Shown here: positions 13,245 to 25,039 of the stretch, in pieces
How the letters are laid out: every line of letters begins with the position of its first letter
Position numbering within the stretch: position 1 is the first letter of the stretch
Assembly (NCBI GenBank): GCA_964034945.1
Contig: OZ035960.1
Coordinates: 47,905,002 to 47,969,001 of the forward strand
Reading direction: 5' to 3'
From: Chrysopilus asiliformis
Taxonomy: Eukaryota > Arthropoda > Insecta > Diptera > Rhagionidae
DNA length: 64,000 bases
Made by a program: the position numbers and the translations under genes
The notes under the pieces: generated by a model
Seen by the model: the letters and a program-made list of their open reading frames with translations, nothing else
Databases searched by the model: none
What the model was told of the DNA's origin: nothing

Positions 13245-13879
13245 TACTAAAGTTCCTTTTCTGCAAACTTTACGTGCCACCCCGTGATTTTTTCAGTCTA
13301 CGGAATCTTAAAATGTTATCAATCTACATTAAAATTTCAAAACAATTTGTGTGATATCTCGAGAACGAATCAATATTGAACAATTTATTATTTTAAATTT
13401 TTACACATTTTCTACAAAAAATTTCCGTTGCCGAAAGAATTGTTAAATAGTTTTTTTTTATCTCGGATACGGAATTAGATTTGTTAGTGAGCTTTCTTTA
13501 GTTTATTTAGTTTATTTGAAAAACCGCTAGTTTTCATAAAAGACACAAACATATGATGTTTTTAAAAAAGATTTAATTTTAGAACGGTAATCTATTTAAT
13601 GTGTTTAATCTCGAGACCAAAATGCACACAAAATCTTCTATATTACTTATAAAAATCTAATTTTATTATGCAAATAAATGTAAACATCTGTTGGAATAAA
13701 ACTCTATTGGAGCCACGCGAATATTTCACCTTGATATCGATCAACTGACCACATTGAACTACATTGTCCGATAGCCCACACTAATAGAAATGTGTCAATG
13801 GGAAATTCTCCTCATTAAAAACCTGAAATGCATTTCAAATTCACGCAATGAAATCAACAAATTTTCCATTAGATCTGCT

Positions 13880-14415
13880 CCATTACGTAAAAAAACATAA
13901 TTGCCAGGGCCAATCGACAAATACTCTATATGAGGACAGACAAAATGTTTGTTTTGTAGCGGAAAAGGGAGAAGGCGTAGTGCGATTGGTCTTTTATGTA
14001 TGCAACGGTTATTTATATCTTATTCTAGGAGACATTGTGTCTCTCATAAATGTTTCAATATGATGCACTATTTTCAGGAAATAAGAAAAAAGTATTCAAT
14101 TTTTTTGAGAGAGGAAGGAAGCAGTGGTTTAACTGGATTTTGATGTATGGATGAGTTATGTAAAATCCTACTCCTAATTTTAAGTCTCTAACTCAATCCT
14201 TTCGAAAGTTATATAGTGTTCACGGACAGATGGACAGATAGACAGACGGACAGACGGACAGACAGACGGATGCAGAAATCAAAATCTTTTGTTATCCCAA
14301 ACACCCTGGTGTGGTCCATTTTTAAGTCCGATGATTGGTTCGACGCATTACAAACGATATACTAAATCTAATATACTTCTATATGATTCTCATATCGAGT
14401 ATAAAAGGTTCAATC
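13880..14415 (+). repeat. Dispersed repeat family A, copy 2
   Basis: Shares 'attgccagggccaatcg', 'aatactctatatgaggac', a GACA/GACG tract (14224-14274), 'ccctggtgtggtccattttt' and 'gatgattggttcgacgc' with the other family A copies, and ends 'catatcgagtataaaa'. It lacks one internal module present in the 20.4 kb copy. Confidence 0.65.
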
Positions 14416-15943
14416 TGTCGCCAACAGATCGCATTTCATTACACGTCATAAATTCAATGTTTGACTCACCTAGCGGCCAATTTGATGCGATGTTATGCAT
14501 CCAAAAGAAGCTTGCAGCACATACAAGTTTTTCAATACGGTTGAAACAAATTCTGATGCAACATTCCGGCAGTAGCATAGATAGACCCAATCGTTTTATA
14601 CATAGTTACAATTTTGCAAGTGTTTTATGACTGGTAAAAGTGTAAATGGTTACTTTTCCCTCATATTTCTTAATTTGAGGTTTTAATTATGACTTGGTAG
14701 AGTTTTTTTTTGTTGAACATTTTATCTAACCAACGTCAAAGGTCAGTGAAGTTGCAGGAAGAATTTCTCTACTTAGTCAACAATCAAAAATTCAAATGGC
14801 AACTAATAGACACAATAAAAACCGTTCTTTTTCTCCATTTATTTTAAAAATTTCTGTTGTCCGTTTAAAATGTTGTCTCATTGTAAAAATTTCACAGTAT
14901 TTTTTTTACATAAAGCTCTTTCCAGCAACTTCAATTACACCAGCATTACGCGCATTGACTCCAAAGAGTTAGATAACAAATTACCTTGAACTAAAAATGA
15001 CAATCTATAACAGAAAAAAATAGTATTACTTACTATACGTTACTTCTATGCTGCTTACATTAAAACCACAGCCCCACGGCGGTATTATGAGAACCTTTCT
15101 GCGTAACTTGACTTACCTGCTACGATTATACTTGTATATGTATACCGTATCAGTAGCAATTTTCATGCGAATTATGATACTTAATGAAATCGTCGTAATT
15201 CCATTGATCAGTTCTGTACAATCAAAGGGGCGAAAAAAAAACAGAAATTTATGCGTAATTTGAAATTATTTTCTTTGCTATACAATCTCGTATTAAATTG
15301 AGGACATCGATCTAGAAATATGCATGAGTTCAAAGATTAGCCCAGTTTGGCTTTATCGCTGGCAATTCTCGTGTTATCAGCAATCCATAAAACGCTGCTT
15401 GAATTGCCACATACGACGATACAAGATCTATGTTTGTTGGGGGCACTTAAAATTGTACTTTTCAATACAACTTTTTAAAGCGTTATTGTATCGTTTATCA
15501 CTTGATAACAAATTGTAAATATAAATTTACCCACCGCGAGATAAAAAAAAAGATTATGATTTTTCAATTGTGTTGATTGGAAGGACATTTAAAATTGATA
15601 TAGAAAATTCTTATCGTGTCACATTCTTGTAATCACAATAAGTCCAAAGTTTACTTTTCACAATCATTATATTACTGGTTTTGGTAATACACTATAAATA
15701 GAAGCTCTTTCAATTGACGCGCAAATGGACAGGAACACACATTAAAATCTAGTTAGTTCTAGAAAAGTTTGAACTACGTATTCTGCTTGAGGAAGAATTA
15801 GAGAAGAATTCAAAAGTTACGATTTTCGGCAGATATTTTGTAAGGCAATTATTTTTTTTTTTTAGAAAATATATTTATATTATTGCAAAGAAAGCTTCTA
15901 TTTCAGGATATAATGATCAGCTTTGGGTAAAAAAAAACATATT
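14416..15943. other. Intergenic, nothing recognised
   Basis: No ORF with coding character and no inverted repeat was found. The small ORFs at 14289-14630, 15048-15263 and 15324-15518 have no motif or splice context. Confidence 0.45.
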
Positions 15944-16430
15944 CAGGGTATTCACAGTCCTCTTTTAAATTGCGAGTAATTTTACCGCTCGGTAATTCAG
16001 TCAAATTTAACAGATTTTTACCGAGACGGTAATTTGGTTAATGTAAAAATGAATTATCGGATTCGGTAATTGTATACATGCCTTGAGTCGTGTTTTCCGG
16101 CCTGGGTATTCGGTATCAAGAATCAACCGCGGGTGGCGCTAGTAATGTTTTTAGTTGTCAAATTTTCTCGCTGGTTATCTCATCGGACTGCAAATTTTTT
16201 TCAATTTTGATAGCCACAATAGAAATTCAAAAGAATACATCAAACATGGATTTAAAGGTATGTGACATATTTTACAATCAAATTCGCAGTTCATGATTTG
16301 GTCACGTATCCCATTAAAACGCTGTTCTCAAATCTGTGCTGTGAGATGTTCACAGCAGAATATTTTCAGTCTTTTAATATTACCGAAAACACCGAATACC
16401 GAAAATTAAAAGAGGACTGTGAATACCCTG
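15944..16430. mobile_element. CAGGGTATTC inverted-repeat element
   Basis: The left end CAGGGTATTCACAGTCCTCT (15944 on, then TTTAA) is inverted at the right end, finishing at 16430. The flanks share ATT. The interior has several TTACCG/CGGTAA motifs. It contains 'atggatttaaag' followed by a consensus donor 'gtatgt' (16246-16263), possibly a captured first exon, but no partner exon is visible. Confidence 0.55.
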
Positions 16431-16524
16431 ATTGTGTAAAAATCGGTATTGTTTTGACTTATTCGCCTTTTACTACAGATGAGATATTCGCGTTTAAGAG
16501 GGCAGAGGAGTATTTTCACTTTCT

Positions 16525-16770
16525 TATACGAAGTATAATCAAGTATTGTGCTTCTGAAAAATTTCGACCTCTTAAAAAATCTTTCCCGAGCACTCCCAAG
16601 TCTATTGGAGCCTTACTTCAAAAATGTCTTTCTGTCTTTCAGTATGTCTGCCTGTGTGCAAGGTTTCGCAAAAACTACTGGATGTCGAGGCATGTAATTT
16701 TACATGGACGTTCGGTCCTAGAATGGGACAATCCTATCAATGTTTGTTAGAAATCCAATAACTGGTGCGG
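16525..16770 (+). repeat. Dispersed repeat family B, partial copy
   Basis: Aligns by eye with 17610-18040: 'gaaaaatttcgacctctta', 'attggag...aaaaatgtctttctgtc', 'gggacaatcctatcaa'. Its pyrimidine tract is only about 30 bp (16625-16655), unlike the 220 bp satellite in the next copy. Confidence 0.65.
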
Positions 16771-17600
16771 TACATTTTTTCCACCATTTCAATGCAAGGT
16801 GAATTATCTGAATAAATGTTACCTGCGGCGCATCTCTTTTTATTGTTATTTTAATTTACAATTTCCGTTGCCACTATTTATAAAAAGTATAGATCGCAAT
16901 TTAAGTTAATTCTAGCTTGGGACTGTGTATTTCTTGATTTAAGTAATTGCACCGCGATCTGCTTAAAAAATTTCGCCTGCGATGCACATTATTGATGTTT
17001 TCTCTTGGTTTTAATCCAAATAAAGTTTCATTTTCCATTTAAAATTTGTTACTCATCTTGTCCCGGACTGGCTCCAAAAAAATAAAGATCACCCTACACA
17101 TAAAAATTGTTAGATGCCTCCCCCCCCTTCCTAGAAAAATTCCTGCAGACGACCATGTAGGAAGCCGAGAGGTTTCTTACCAGAAAAGGAAACGGCAGGT
17201 TATGTTAGTTTTGGAAATTTAGGACACATACAAACTATCAATGCATTATATTACACTACATTTAAAAAATCATTACTATTACTACTTATAATGCTATACC
17301 TTTACCACTTACTACGATTTTTAACTCTTCAATTTAAATAAAATCATATTGTAAGCACATTTTGCTTATATAAATTTTGTAATTCGATACACCGTTTTCG
17401 AGAAAATCGTGAAAATTCGTTTCTATGGAGGAAGGAATAATCCAACTTTGCCCATTTAAGGCAAAAAATCCTGGAGTATTTTTCAATCCAAAAATTATAT
17501 TGACGAAATTTTAATACATATTTTGGATTGGAATTTAATACATGCCAATTTTTGAAAATATTTTAGCTTTTTTTGCAGTCATATTTGAACAGTTTTTACT
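16771..17600. other. Intergenic, nothing recognised
   Basis: AT-rich DNA with a family A-like scrap near 17395-17460 ('ccgttttcgagaaaatcg'). No gene seen. Confidence 0.4.
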
Positions 17601-17604
17601 TTCT

Positions 17605-18690
17605 TCTACGGAGTATAATAAAGTATTGTATTCATGAAAAATTTCGACCTCTTAATTTTGCCTAAAAAACATTTCCCGATCACTCCTGAGTCGATTGGAG
17701 TCATATTTAAAAAATGTCTTTCTGTCAGTCTGTCTGTCAGTCTGTCTGTCAGTCTGTCTGTCAGTCTGTCTGTCAGTCTGTCTGTCAGTCTGTCTGTCAG
17801 TCTGTCTGTCAGTCTGTCTGTCAGTCTGTCTGTCAGTCTGTCTGTCAGTCTGTCTGTCAGTCTGTCTGTCAGTCTGTCTGTCAGTCTGTCTGTCAGTCTG
17901 TCTGTCAGTCAGTCTGTCAGTCTGTCTGTCAGTCTGTGTACAAGATTTCTCAAAAACTAATAGAGCTAGCGCCATGAAATTTTATAGGCATGTTGGGTCC
18001 TGAAATGGGACGATCCTATCAACTTTTGGTGGAAATCCGTTAACCGGAAGTATCCAAAATGGCGGTTTTTCAAAAATCGCAATTTCGTTTTTCTCGATTT
18101 ACTCCCAAACTACGCGTTTTTTAGTGGCCTTAAGTATGACAAAACTTGGAGAAAATAAAATTTCCCACACTTTTGTCTTTAGCTATAACTCGATATCTCC
18201 ACCTGTTATCGAGATAAACCGTTATTTCCATAAAAACAGTTTTTTGCGATTATCTCGAAAATTAACGGGTTTTTGCTGACTGAATGTATGAAGTGAATTA
18301 ATGAGAATGGCATTCTGCGCAATTTTGTCTTTTACAGTTATCCGTTATCTTTTACCGTTATTGAGATATTTTCATTAATATGTAAAAAATCATATTTTTG
18401 CGAATAATTTGCAAACTAACGGTTTTTCGACAAATCAGTTAAAAGAATAATTAAAGATGTTAATATTTTCTACATTTTTACCATTTACCGTAAATTGATA
18501 TCTTTTACAGTTCTCAAGTTATCTCAAATTTTGTACGTTTTTGATATTTTTGAATAAACCAAGAATTTATTGGGAGGTCGTCTTAGGTTGACAACGCGAC
18601 AGGGCTCTAGCGTAAATTGCGCAGGGTCGTAGATTTTGTAGAAGAAAGTTTTGTGTTGACCACAACTGATATTTTATTATGTATTAAACT
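17605..18690 (+). repeat. Dispersed repeat family B, long copy
   Basis: About 1.1 kb, from 'agtataataaagtattgtat' to 'aagttttgtgttgaccacaa'. Its 3' part (about 18404-18690) is repeated almost unchanged, in reverse, at 63730-64000. A third copy is at 23955-25010. Repeated wording such as 'tatctcgaaaattaacgg' and 'accgttattgagatatttt' shows degenerate internal tandem modules. Non-coding. Confidence 0.7.
17718..17938. repeat. 12 bp satellite (TCTGTCTGTCAG)n
   Basis: About 18 near-perfect tandem copies of a 12 bp unit within the family B copy, with one shortened unit near 17905. All frames stay open, giving spurious Ser/Val/Leu-rich or Thr/Asp/Arg-rich ORFs of about 100 codons on both strands. 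These are not genes. Confidence 0.95.
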
Positions 18691-18859
18691 TAAATACTTT
18701 TAACATTAATGTCTACAATTTAAGCAAAATTTTAGACTTTAATACTGAATTAAACCAAAAATAAATTTATAAAAATTTCTAATCTATATTATTGGATTAG
18801 AATTTTCCATTGGATTACATATAGGTCCACCGTAATCCAGTTTTGATTGGAATTTACGG

Positions 18860-19064
18860 TAAAAAGTGCAGAATTTTAAGTTTCTAACTAGAAAGTTACA
18901 GTGTTCCTGGACGGGCAGGCGGACAGACAGACTGACGAACATACAGACATCAAAATCTTTTAAATCAAGGATGACAAAAGAATCCCTAACACCCTTTTTG
19001 TGTCCGCTGATTGGTTCGATGCGTTACAAACGGTATGCTAAATCTAATTTACTATATGATATAT
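18860..19064 (+). repeat. Family A 3' part
   Basis: Contains the GACA tract, 'catcaaaatcttttaaatc', 'gctgattggttcgatgcg' and 'ttacaaacggtatgctaaat' modules of family A. It is interrupted on its right by the mariner element. Confidence 0.6.
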
Positions 19065-19065
19065 A

Positions 19066-20358
19066 ACACATGGATCAATAAGTCCCGAGACTAACAATGA
19101 AAACAACATTTTTTTTGTCAAATTTTTTTTTATTCATCAATATAATCACCTTTTAGGGTGATACAATCGTTCCAACGCTTTTCCAATTTTTCAATACCAT
19201 GTTTATAAAAAAAATTATCTTTCGCTTCAAAATAAGCTTCAGTTTCAGCGATGACCTCCTCATTTGAGCCAAATCTTTTTCCCTGGAGCATTTTTTTAAG
19301 ATCAGCAAAGAGCCAGTAGTCACTGGGGGCTAAATCTGGCGAGTATGGGGGGTGGGGAAGCAGATGAAAGCCCAATTCGTTCAATTTTGCCATTGTTTTC
19401 ATCGACTTGTGGCAGGGTGCATTGTCTTGGTGAAAAAGGATTTTTTTTCTCTGCATGTGCGGTCGTTTTTTTGCGATTTCCTCCTTCAAACGCACCAGCA
19501 AGTCAATATAATAATCACTGTTGATCGATTTACCTTTTTCGAGGTAGTCAATGAAAATCACGCCATGCGTATCCCAAAAAACTGACGCCATGACTTTGCC
19601 AGCTGACTGCTGCGTTTTCGGACGCTTCGGACGGCTTTCGCCAGCTGTGCGCCACTCAGATGACTGCCGCTTCGACTCTGGAGTGTAGTGATGTATCCAT
19701 GTTTCGTCCATGGACACGTAACGACGCAAGAAATCTTTTTTATTGCGAGTAAATAGCGATAAACAGCTTTCTGAATCATCGACTCGTTGCTGTTTTTGTT
19801 CCATCGAAAGCAATCGCGGCACCCACTTGGAAAAAACCTTTTTCATGCTCAATTTTTCATGAAGGATAGTAAATGCACTTCCATATGATATCTGTGTTAT
19901 CTCAGCAATCTCACGGAGCTTCACTTTACGATCTTTCATTATAATTTTTGTCACTTCACTCACATTTTCCGGTGTAACGGCTTCCACAGGTCTACCCGAG
20001 CGTTCCGCGTCATTTGTGTCGGTACGACCACGTTTAAACTCGGCAAACCACCGACAAATCGTTGCTTTTGATGGACAAGAGTCCGGGTAACATTTTTCAA
20101 TCCATTGTTTCGCTTGCACGGTGTTTTTACCCATTAAAAAACAATGTTTTATCAGAACACGAAACTCGGTTTTTTCCATTTTTTAAACAAACTACAAAAC
20201 GACTTTACTCCAACCTCGATAACTCAGCTGTTTCTGGTCCGATCGACTTAAAATTTTGACACGTTTCAAGCAAAGGTTAGTACTCTAGAAAGACGTGGTT
20301 ACTGGTTTACTACGAGCGTCATCTCTGGGTTAGTCTCGGGACTTATTGATCCATGTGT
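19066..20358 (-). mobile_element. Complete mariner element, irritans type
   Basis: A 1293 bp element with perfect 30 bp terminal inverted repeats (19066-19095 and 20329-20358, beginning ACACATGGATCAATAAGTCC). It is flanked by the TA duplication diagnostic of Tc1/mariner (19064-19065 and 20359-20360). Length, ends and transposase fit the irritans subfamily (Himar1-like, about 1.29 kb). The uninterrupted ORF and identical ends suggest recent insertion. The target was a family A repeat. Confidence 0.93.
19130..20179 (-). CDS. mariner transposase (irritans subfamily)
   Basis: A 349-aa DDD transposase that cuts and pastes its own element at TA sites. The N-terminus MEKTEFRVLIKHCF starts the paired helix-turn-helix DNA-binding region (about residues 1-110). 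WVPRLL marks the linker. Catalytic Asp residues lie in MDETWIHHY, HQDNAPCH and SPDLAPSD, with exactly 34 residues between the second and third (D34D, the mariner signature). No stop or frameshift interrupts the frame. The ATG lies about 180 bp inside the right terminal repeat, as usual. It is full length for the family and may encode an active enzyme. Wording matches Himar-type proteins closely, from memory. Confidence 0.95.
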   Translation of the reverse strand: MEKTEFRVLIKHCFLMGKNTVQAKQWIEKCYPDSCPSKATICRWFAEFKRGRTDTNDAERSGRPVEAVTPENVSEVTKIIMKDRKVKLREIAEITQISYGSAFTILHEKLSMKKVFSKWVPRLLSMEQKQQRVDDSESCLSLFTRNKKDFLRRYVSMDETWIHHYTPESKRQSSEWRTAGESRPKRPKTQQSAGKVMASVFWDTHGVIFIDYLEKGKSINSDYYIDLLVRLKEEIAKKRPHMQRKKILFHQDNAPCHKSMKTMAKLNELGFHLLPHPPYSPDLAPSDYWLFADLKKMLQGKRFGSNEEVIAETEAYFEAKDNFFYKHGIEKLEKRWNDCITLKGDYIDE

Positions 20359-20417
20359 TAGCTTATAAAAAAAAAACAAAAAAAAAATGAAACTCACATA
20401 TGTTTCCTACATAATTT

Positions 20418-21115
20418 CTTATAGAAACATAAGAGAAGGTACAATTGCCAGGGGACATTCGTCAAATACTCTAGATGAGGGAGACAAAATTTTCATTAAA
20501 AAAATCCATTTGTATGAGGAAGGAAGGATTGGTCCGATTTGATTTTGATGTATGAAACGATTATGTAAAATCATATTCTAAACACATTATGTCTTTATAA
20601 ATTTTTCGATACTGTGCACCGTTTTCGAGAAAATAGAAGAATAGTATTCAATTTGTATGGGAGAAGAGAGAAGGAGTGGTCCATCTGGATATTGATGTAT
20701 ACAAAAGTTATGTAATATCATACTAAAAACACGTTTCACACATTTTTCAATACCACTCACCCTTCTCGAGAAAATTCTGAAAAACTGTTTCGTTTGTATG
20801 AGGGAGGGGGAAAGGAATAGTCCGATTTTGCCCGTTTAAGAACTTTGCTTTCCCATTTTCGAGAAATTAAAACAAAATCAAGTCTCTAACTCAATCATTT
20901 CGAAAGTTATGGTGTTCAAGGATAGACAGAAAGACGGACGGACATGGGAAAATCAAAATCTTTTCTTATCCTAAATACACTGGTGTAATTCATTTTTGTG
21001 TCCGACGATTGGTTCCATGTGCATACATCAAAAAACGGTATACTCAAATGGTACACATGGTATACTAAATCTAATATACATACTTCTATAGGATTCTCAT
21101 ATAGAGTATAAAAAT
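20418..21115 (+). repeat. Dispersed repeat family A, longest copy
   Basis: About 700 bp. It contains three successive degenerate modules of about 130 bp, each with 'tttgtatg(g/a)g' plus a purine run, 'gtccgat', 'gatgtat', 'atgtaaaatcatattc' and 'accgttttcgagaaaat'. Then come the 'gaaattaaaacaaaatcaagtc' and GACG tracts, and a 3' end with 'atactaaatctaatatac' and 'attctcatatagagtata'. This is the best copy for defining the consensus. Confidence 0.7.
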
Positions 21116-21655
21116 TATAATATAATAAATACGACATTTTACCGTTATACATAGATACTAAAAATATTTAAACTTGAATAAACAGTTTTAAATCTAGCCG
21201 GAATAAATGGGAATTTATAATTTTGTGTTGAAGAAATATTTAGCTTCTTGAGTTCATTCACTTCCGCATGACGTGTGGGAAAAATAAAAACCTTCCGAAA
21301 CACGGAAATGCATAATTACTTACGATCTAGAGATAGTATTCATACAAGAACTCGTTTTACACAAAAAAAAAACCGAAGTTTTAACATTTTTGCTATTGAA
21401 GTTCAAGGTAAAAAAAACCTATCCTTTCACTTGATATTCCACTTGAACTTCATCTTTTCCTATTGAAAGGGTTATCGTTGGAAGAATTTTATTCGCTTTT
21501 TTGTAATTGATTTTTCAAGGTTATCGATGTTATTCAATTTTAATTGTTAAAGAAAAGAGATAAATAAAATCTTTAGTATTTAATCAAGTGTTTTACATTG
21601 ATTCGTTTCTTTTATTATTGTTTTTTTTTCAGATATAAATTTTTAGAACTTCAAA

Positions 21656-23276
21656 ATGCCAGCCGTTGAAGCCCGCCATGATTTGGACCTGAGTCCACAG
21701 CTGCCCGAACATATTATGAAAATTGCCATTGAACAAGGTGAAAATCCAGACACCAATTTAGAATTAATTCAACAACTTCGAGATATGATCTTTGGTAAAG
21801 CTATTTATTTTATTACAGTTTGTAGAGATTTGTAATTTGATTTTTATTTTTATTATATAGAAAAAGGCGATGTTAGCCCCCATCGAACTGATGATGCATT
21901 CCTATTAAAATTTTTACGGGCCAGATTTTTCAAGGTTGAGCACAGTTATAAACTGGTAAGGAGTAAAAAATCGAATTGTCTAAAATGTGAAAAAAAAATA
22001 AAAATAAGCCTTACTACTTATTTTAATTGGTACATAAAATTCGTCACGCTAATTCTAAGTCTTTGCCTCCCACCTCCCTCGCCCACCACCCACACCCCCT
22101 CTCAACCATCCTTCCCCATCCCCTCCTCGACGAACTTTTTCATGGTTTTTTATATGGACTGCTTAGGGTTTGTGCATAAAATATGTCACACTTCTGGTAC
22201 TAAACTCCATACAAAAAAATCATGAAAAGAGAGGCGAAGAAAGGGGTGTGGTTCGGAATTATAGTGCCGTATTTGACAGCCCGTTTTTTGATAAAAATCA
22301 TTGAAAAAAAAGCCAAATAAATTTTTTTGTGAAATTACGAACTAAATTAACTAATTTTCCAATATTTATTTTAGTTAGTTCGATACTATCAGTTTCGTGA
22401 TGCTAACCGTGAGTTCCATGAGAAAGTCCATCCACTGGACCTCCGATCGCTGGGAAATGATGATCTTATCTCAGTGGCGCCATATCGAGACCAAGATGGT
22501 CACCGAATTATAATTTACCGATTTGGAAATTGGAAGCCATCTAAAGTTCCTGTGAGTGACATTTTCAAGGCAACTTTAATCCTATTGGAAATCGGATCAA
22601 TGGAGCCGATTGCACAAGTTATTGGGGGTGTTGGGATATTTGACTTACGAGGTTTAACCCTTAGTCATATCTTGCATTTAACACCTTCGGTTGCACAAAA
22701 AATGATTAGCCTCATGGTGGTAAGTAGTCATATTTTATGTGAATTTATATGGAAACGCTTTTTTCTAAATGTTGTTCATAAACCAAATTGTTTATAAACC
22801 GTAGTTGCATTCCTAACCAATTTATAACTACGGTTTGTAACAAATATTTAAAATTAATGAAATATTTTTTTATTTATTTGAAACAGACATCCATGCCAAT
22901 TCGGACGACTGCTATTCATATTGTGAATCAAAACTGGCTGTTTAATACTGCATTTAAAATATTCAAACCATTCCTAAATCAAAGGATGCGCGACAAGATT
23001 TACGTACATGGCTCTGATATGTCCTCACTACATAAACACATTTCACGTGAACACTTGCCAGAGAAGTACATAAATTTTTGCTAACTCCAATTCGAATTTG
23101 TTTTTTCAGCAATGTTTTTATATTCCAGATATGGAGGTAGCCATCCGGATTATCCTTATACCATTTGGCTGGAGAATTTAGCAACAAATGATTCAATTCA
23201 GAAGGAATTGGAACAACTTGGATATCTGATAGAACCCAGGGATGATATTTTATTAAATCAGCTGGATAAAAAATAA
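21656..23276 (+). CDS. CRAL-TRIO lipid-transfer protein, alpha-TTP/clavesin-like
   Basis: Five coding exons: 21656-21794, 21861-21955, 22375-22719, 22887-23065 and 23129-23276. Phases close to 301 aa, the usual length. All introns are GT-AG. A further acceptor at 21632 implies a 5' UTR intron. The N-terminal CRAL-TRIO-N helices (residues about 10-80) include TDDAFLLKFLRARFF. The Sec14/CRAL-TRIO lipid-binding fold (about 95-260) includes YRDQDGHRIIIYRFG, GVGIFDLRGLTLSH and KIYVHGSDMSSLHKHI, and ends LPEKYGG. The family binds hydrophobic ligands (retinoids, tocopherols, phosphoinositides) in the cytoplasm. The ligand here is unknown. Intron 2 holds a C-rich patch (22070-22130). It has two paralogues in the window. 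Confidence 0.93.
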
Positions 23277-23954
23277 ATCTTTAAGATAAAACTGGATTGA
23301 TGTAATTATTGTCCTATAAGTGCATTAAAAATGTGTGCCTGATTTTATTTTAATTTAATAAGTGCAAGTCTTTTGACTACCACAAAAGTCATGTTATGTT
23401 TAAAAAATATATTCACATAAATAAATAAATCAGGAGAACTAGAATATAATAAAGTGTCAGTTAAAAACAGTAATAAATCTTTTAAGTAATTTATAAAAAA
23501 AATATTTTTTGTTTTATTTGAAATTTTTACTATTAAATAGCGATTTTCTATAAAAAAAAATGTATTGGATTTTAATTCCCAAACAATTCTAAGTTTAAAT
23601 GTTAATAAATTTTCAGTTTGTTCGCGTAAAGTGTTATTAAGACAAATTACAAAAAATATTTTTTATAGACGTTTCGATTTTTTTCAAAATTTATCGTAAA
23701 AGATTTTCCCCCCATCAAACCGACAGTTTATAAACTGTCCAATCCGTGAAAAACTGAAATCCTATTGAGTTTAAAGCTTTTATTAAACCCCTTAAAGAAC
23801 TCCTGAAATTTTAAAAATAGTTAACAGCGGTAGCGACAACAAAATCAAGAATTTGGTCTTGTGAAATATAAATACACTTACCTGGAGCTGAGTGTATTTA
23901 TATTTTTTTCATTTTTGGTTTTCACTCAAAATTTAAGTTTTTTACTTTCTTAAA

Positions 23955-25010
23955 CGTAGTATAATAAAGTATTGTTTTCATGAAAAATTTCGACCTCTTA
24001 ATTTTGCCTAAAAATCTTACCAGAGTACTTCCAAGTCTATTGTAGCTTTATTTCGAAAATGGCTTTCTGTCGTTCGGTTTATCTGCCTTTGTACAAGATT
24101 TCTAAAAAACTAATAGAGCACTCAGAAAAATGTCCAGGTCAACTTTTTGTCAGGTTAACTCTGACCGCTAGCTGGCTGACAGAGGTTTCCATTACATGAC
24201 ATTAAATCCTCGAAATACCTATCTAAGGTCAACTCGTGTAGCTCCCATTGCTCTTCACCTGCTGGTGGCTTAATTTCAGAATTTCTCCGGCCACAGGTCA
24301 ACACAAGTTTTACATTCCCTCATGCGCGCGAACGCGCGCCTCGCATAGGCTAAATTTTCCTGCCCGAGGCCAATTACGCCGTATGTAGGTCGTCGAGTTA
24401 GCCTCCATTTTTCTGAGTGAGCTAGAGTCATAAAATTTTACAGACATGTTTGGTCCTGGAATTGAACAATTCTACCGATCCATTAACTGGAAATCCATTG
24501 GAAATCCATTAACTGGAAGTAACCAAACTGGCGGCTTTTTAATAATCGCAATTTGGTTATTTACTCCGAAACGACGCGTTTTTCAATAGTTTTATATATG
24601 AAGGAGTTGAAGACAGTAAAATTTCCTACATTTTTGACATTTAGTAGAACTGCATATCAGCGATTATCTCGAAAAACTAATGATTTTTTTGTGGTTTAAT
24701 GTATGAGATGAATTGAATAGAATAATGTTTGCACAATTTTATCTTTTGCCGTTATCCGCTATCTTTGATAGTTTTCGAGATATCATTAAAATTTAAAAAA
24801 AAATAGATTTTTACGAATTGCTTCCAAACTAAAGGTTTTTCAAAAAAAAGTAGTTAATGGCAGAATTAAAAGTATTAAAATTCTCGATATCTTTTACCGT
24901 TATTATCGAGATATTTCAGATCTGGTAAGATAAAAATTCATATTTTTATGTAAACTAATATTTATTATTCGTCGGGTAAATTGTAGGCTGTAAATAAACC
25001 AAGATTTGAG
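23955..25010 (+). repeat. Dispersed repeat family B, copy with MITE insertion
   Basis: Resembles 17605-18560 in order and wording, but the CTGT tract is short (about 24060-24100). It is split by the CACTCAG MITE at 24119-24419: 'ctaatagag' before and 'agctagagtcataaaatttt' after rejoin to the uninterrupted wording at 17957-17983. Confidence 0.7.
24119..24419. mobile_element. CACTCAG MITE, copy 2 (CACTA-like)
   Basis: Same ends as the copy at 1673-1944, but inverted and 301 bp long. It is flanked by a 2 bp AG duplication (24117-24118 and 24420-24421). The empty site in the family B copy at 17.96 kb defines the boundaries independently. Confidence 0.75.
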
Positions 25011-25039
25011 TGAACTGTACCATGATTTTGGTTATTTTC

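Noticed and set aside
16246..16263. Possible first coding exon (ATGGATTTAAAG with GTATGT donor)
   Set aside because: Only four codons, inside a mobile element, with no partner exon.
16262..16750. 162-codon ORF
   Set aside because: It runs across the end of a MITE into a family B repeat. The same DNA in other copies is not open.
17634..18003. Four overlapping ORFs of about 90-108 codons on both strands, rich in Ser/Val/Leu/Cys or Thr/Asp/Arg
   Set aside because: They are translations of the 12 bp satellite, whose period is a multiple of three and has no stop in several frames.
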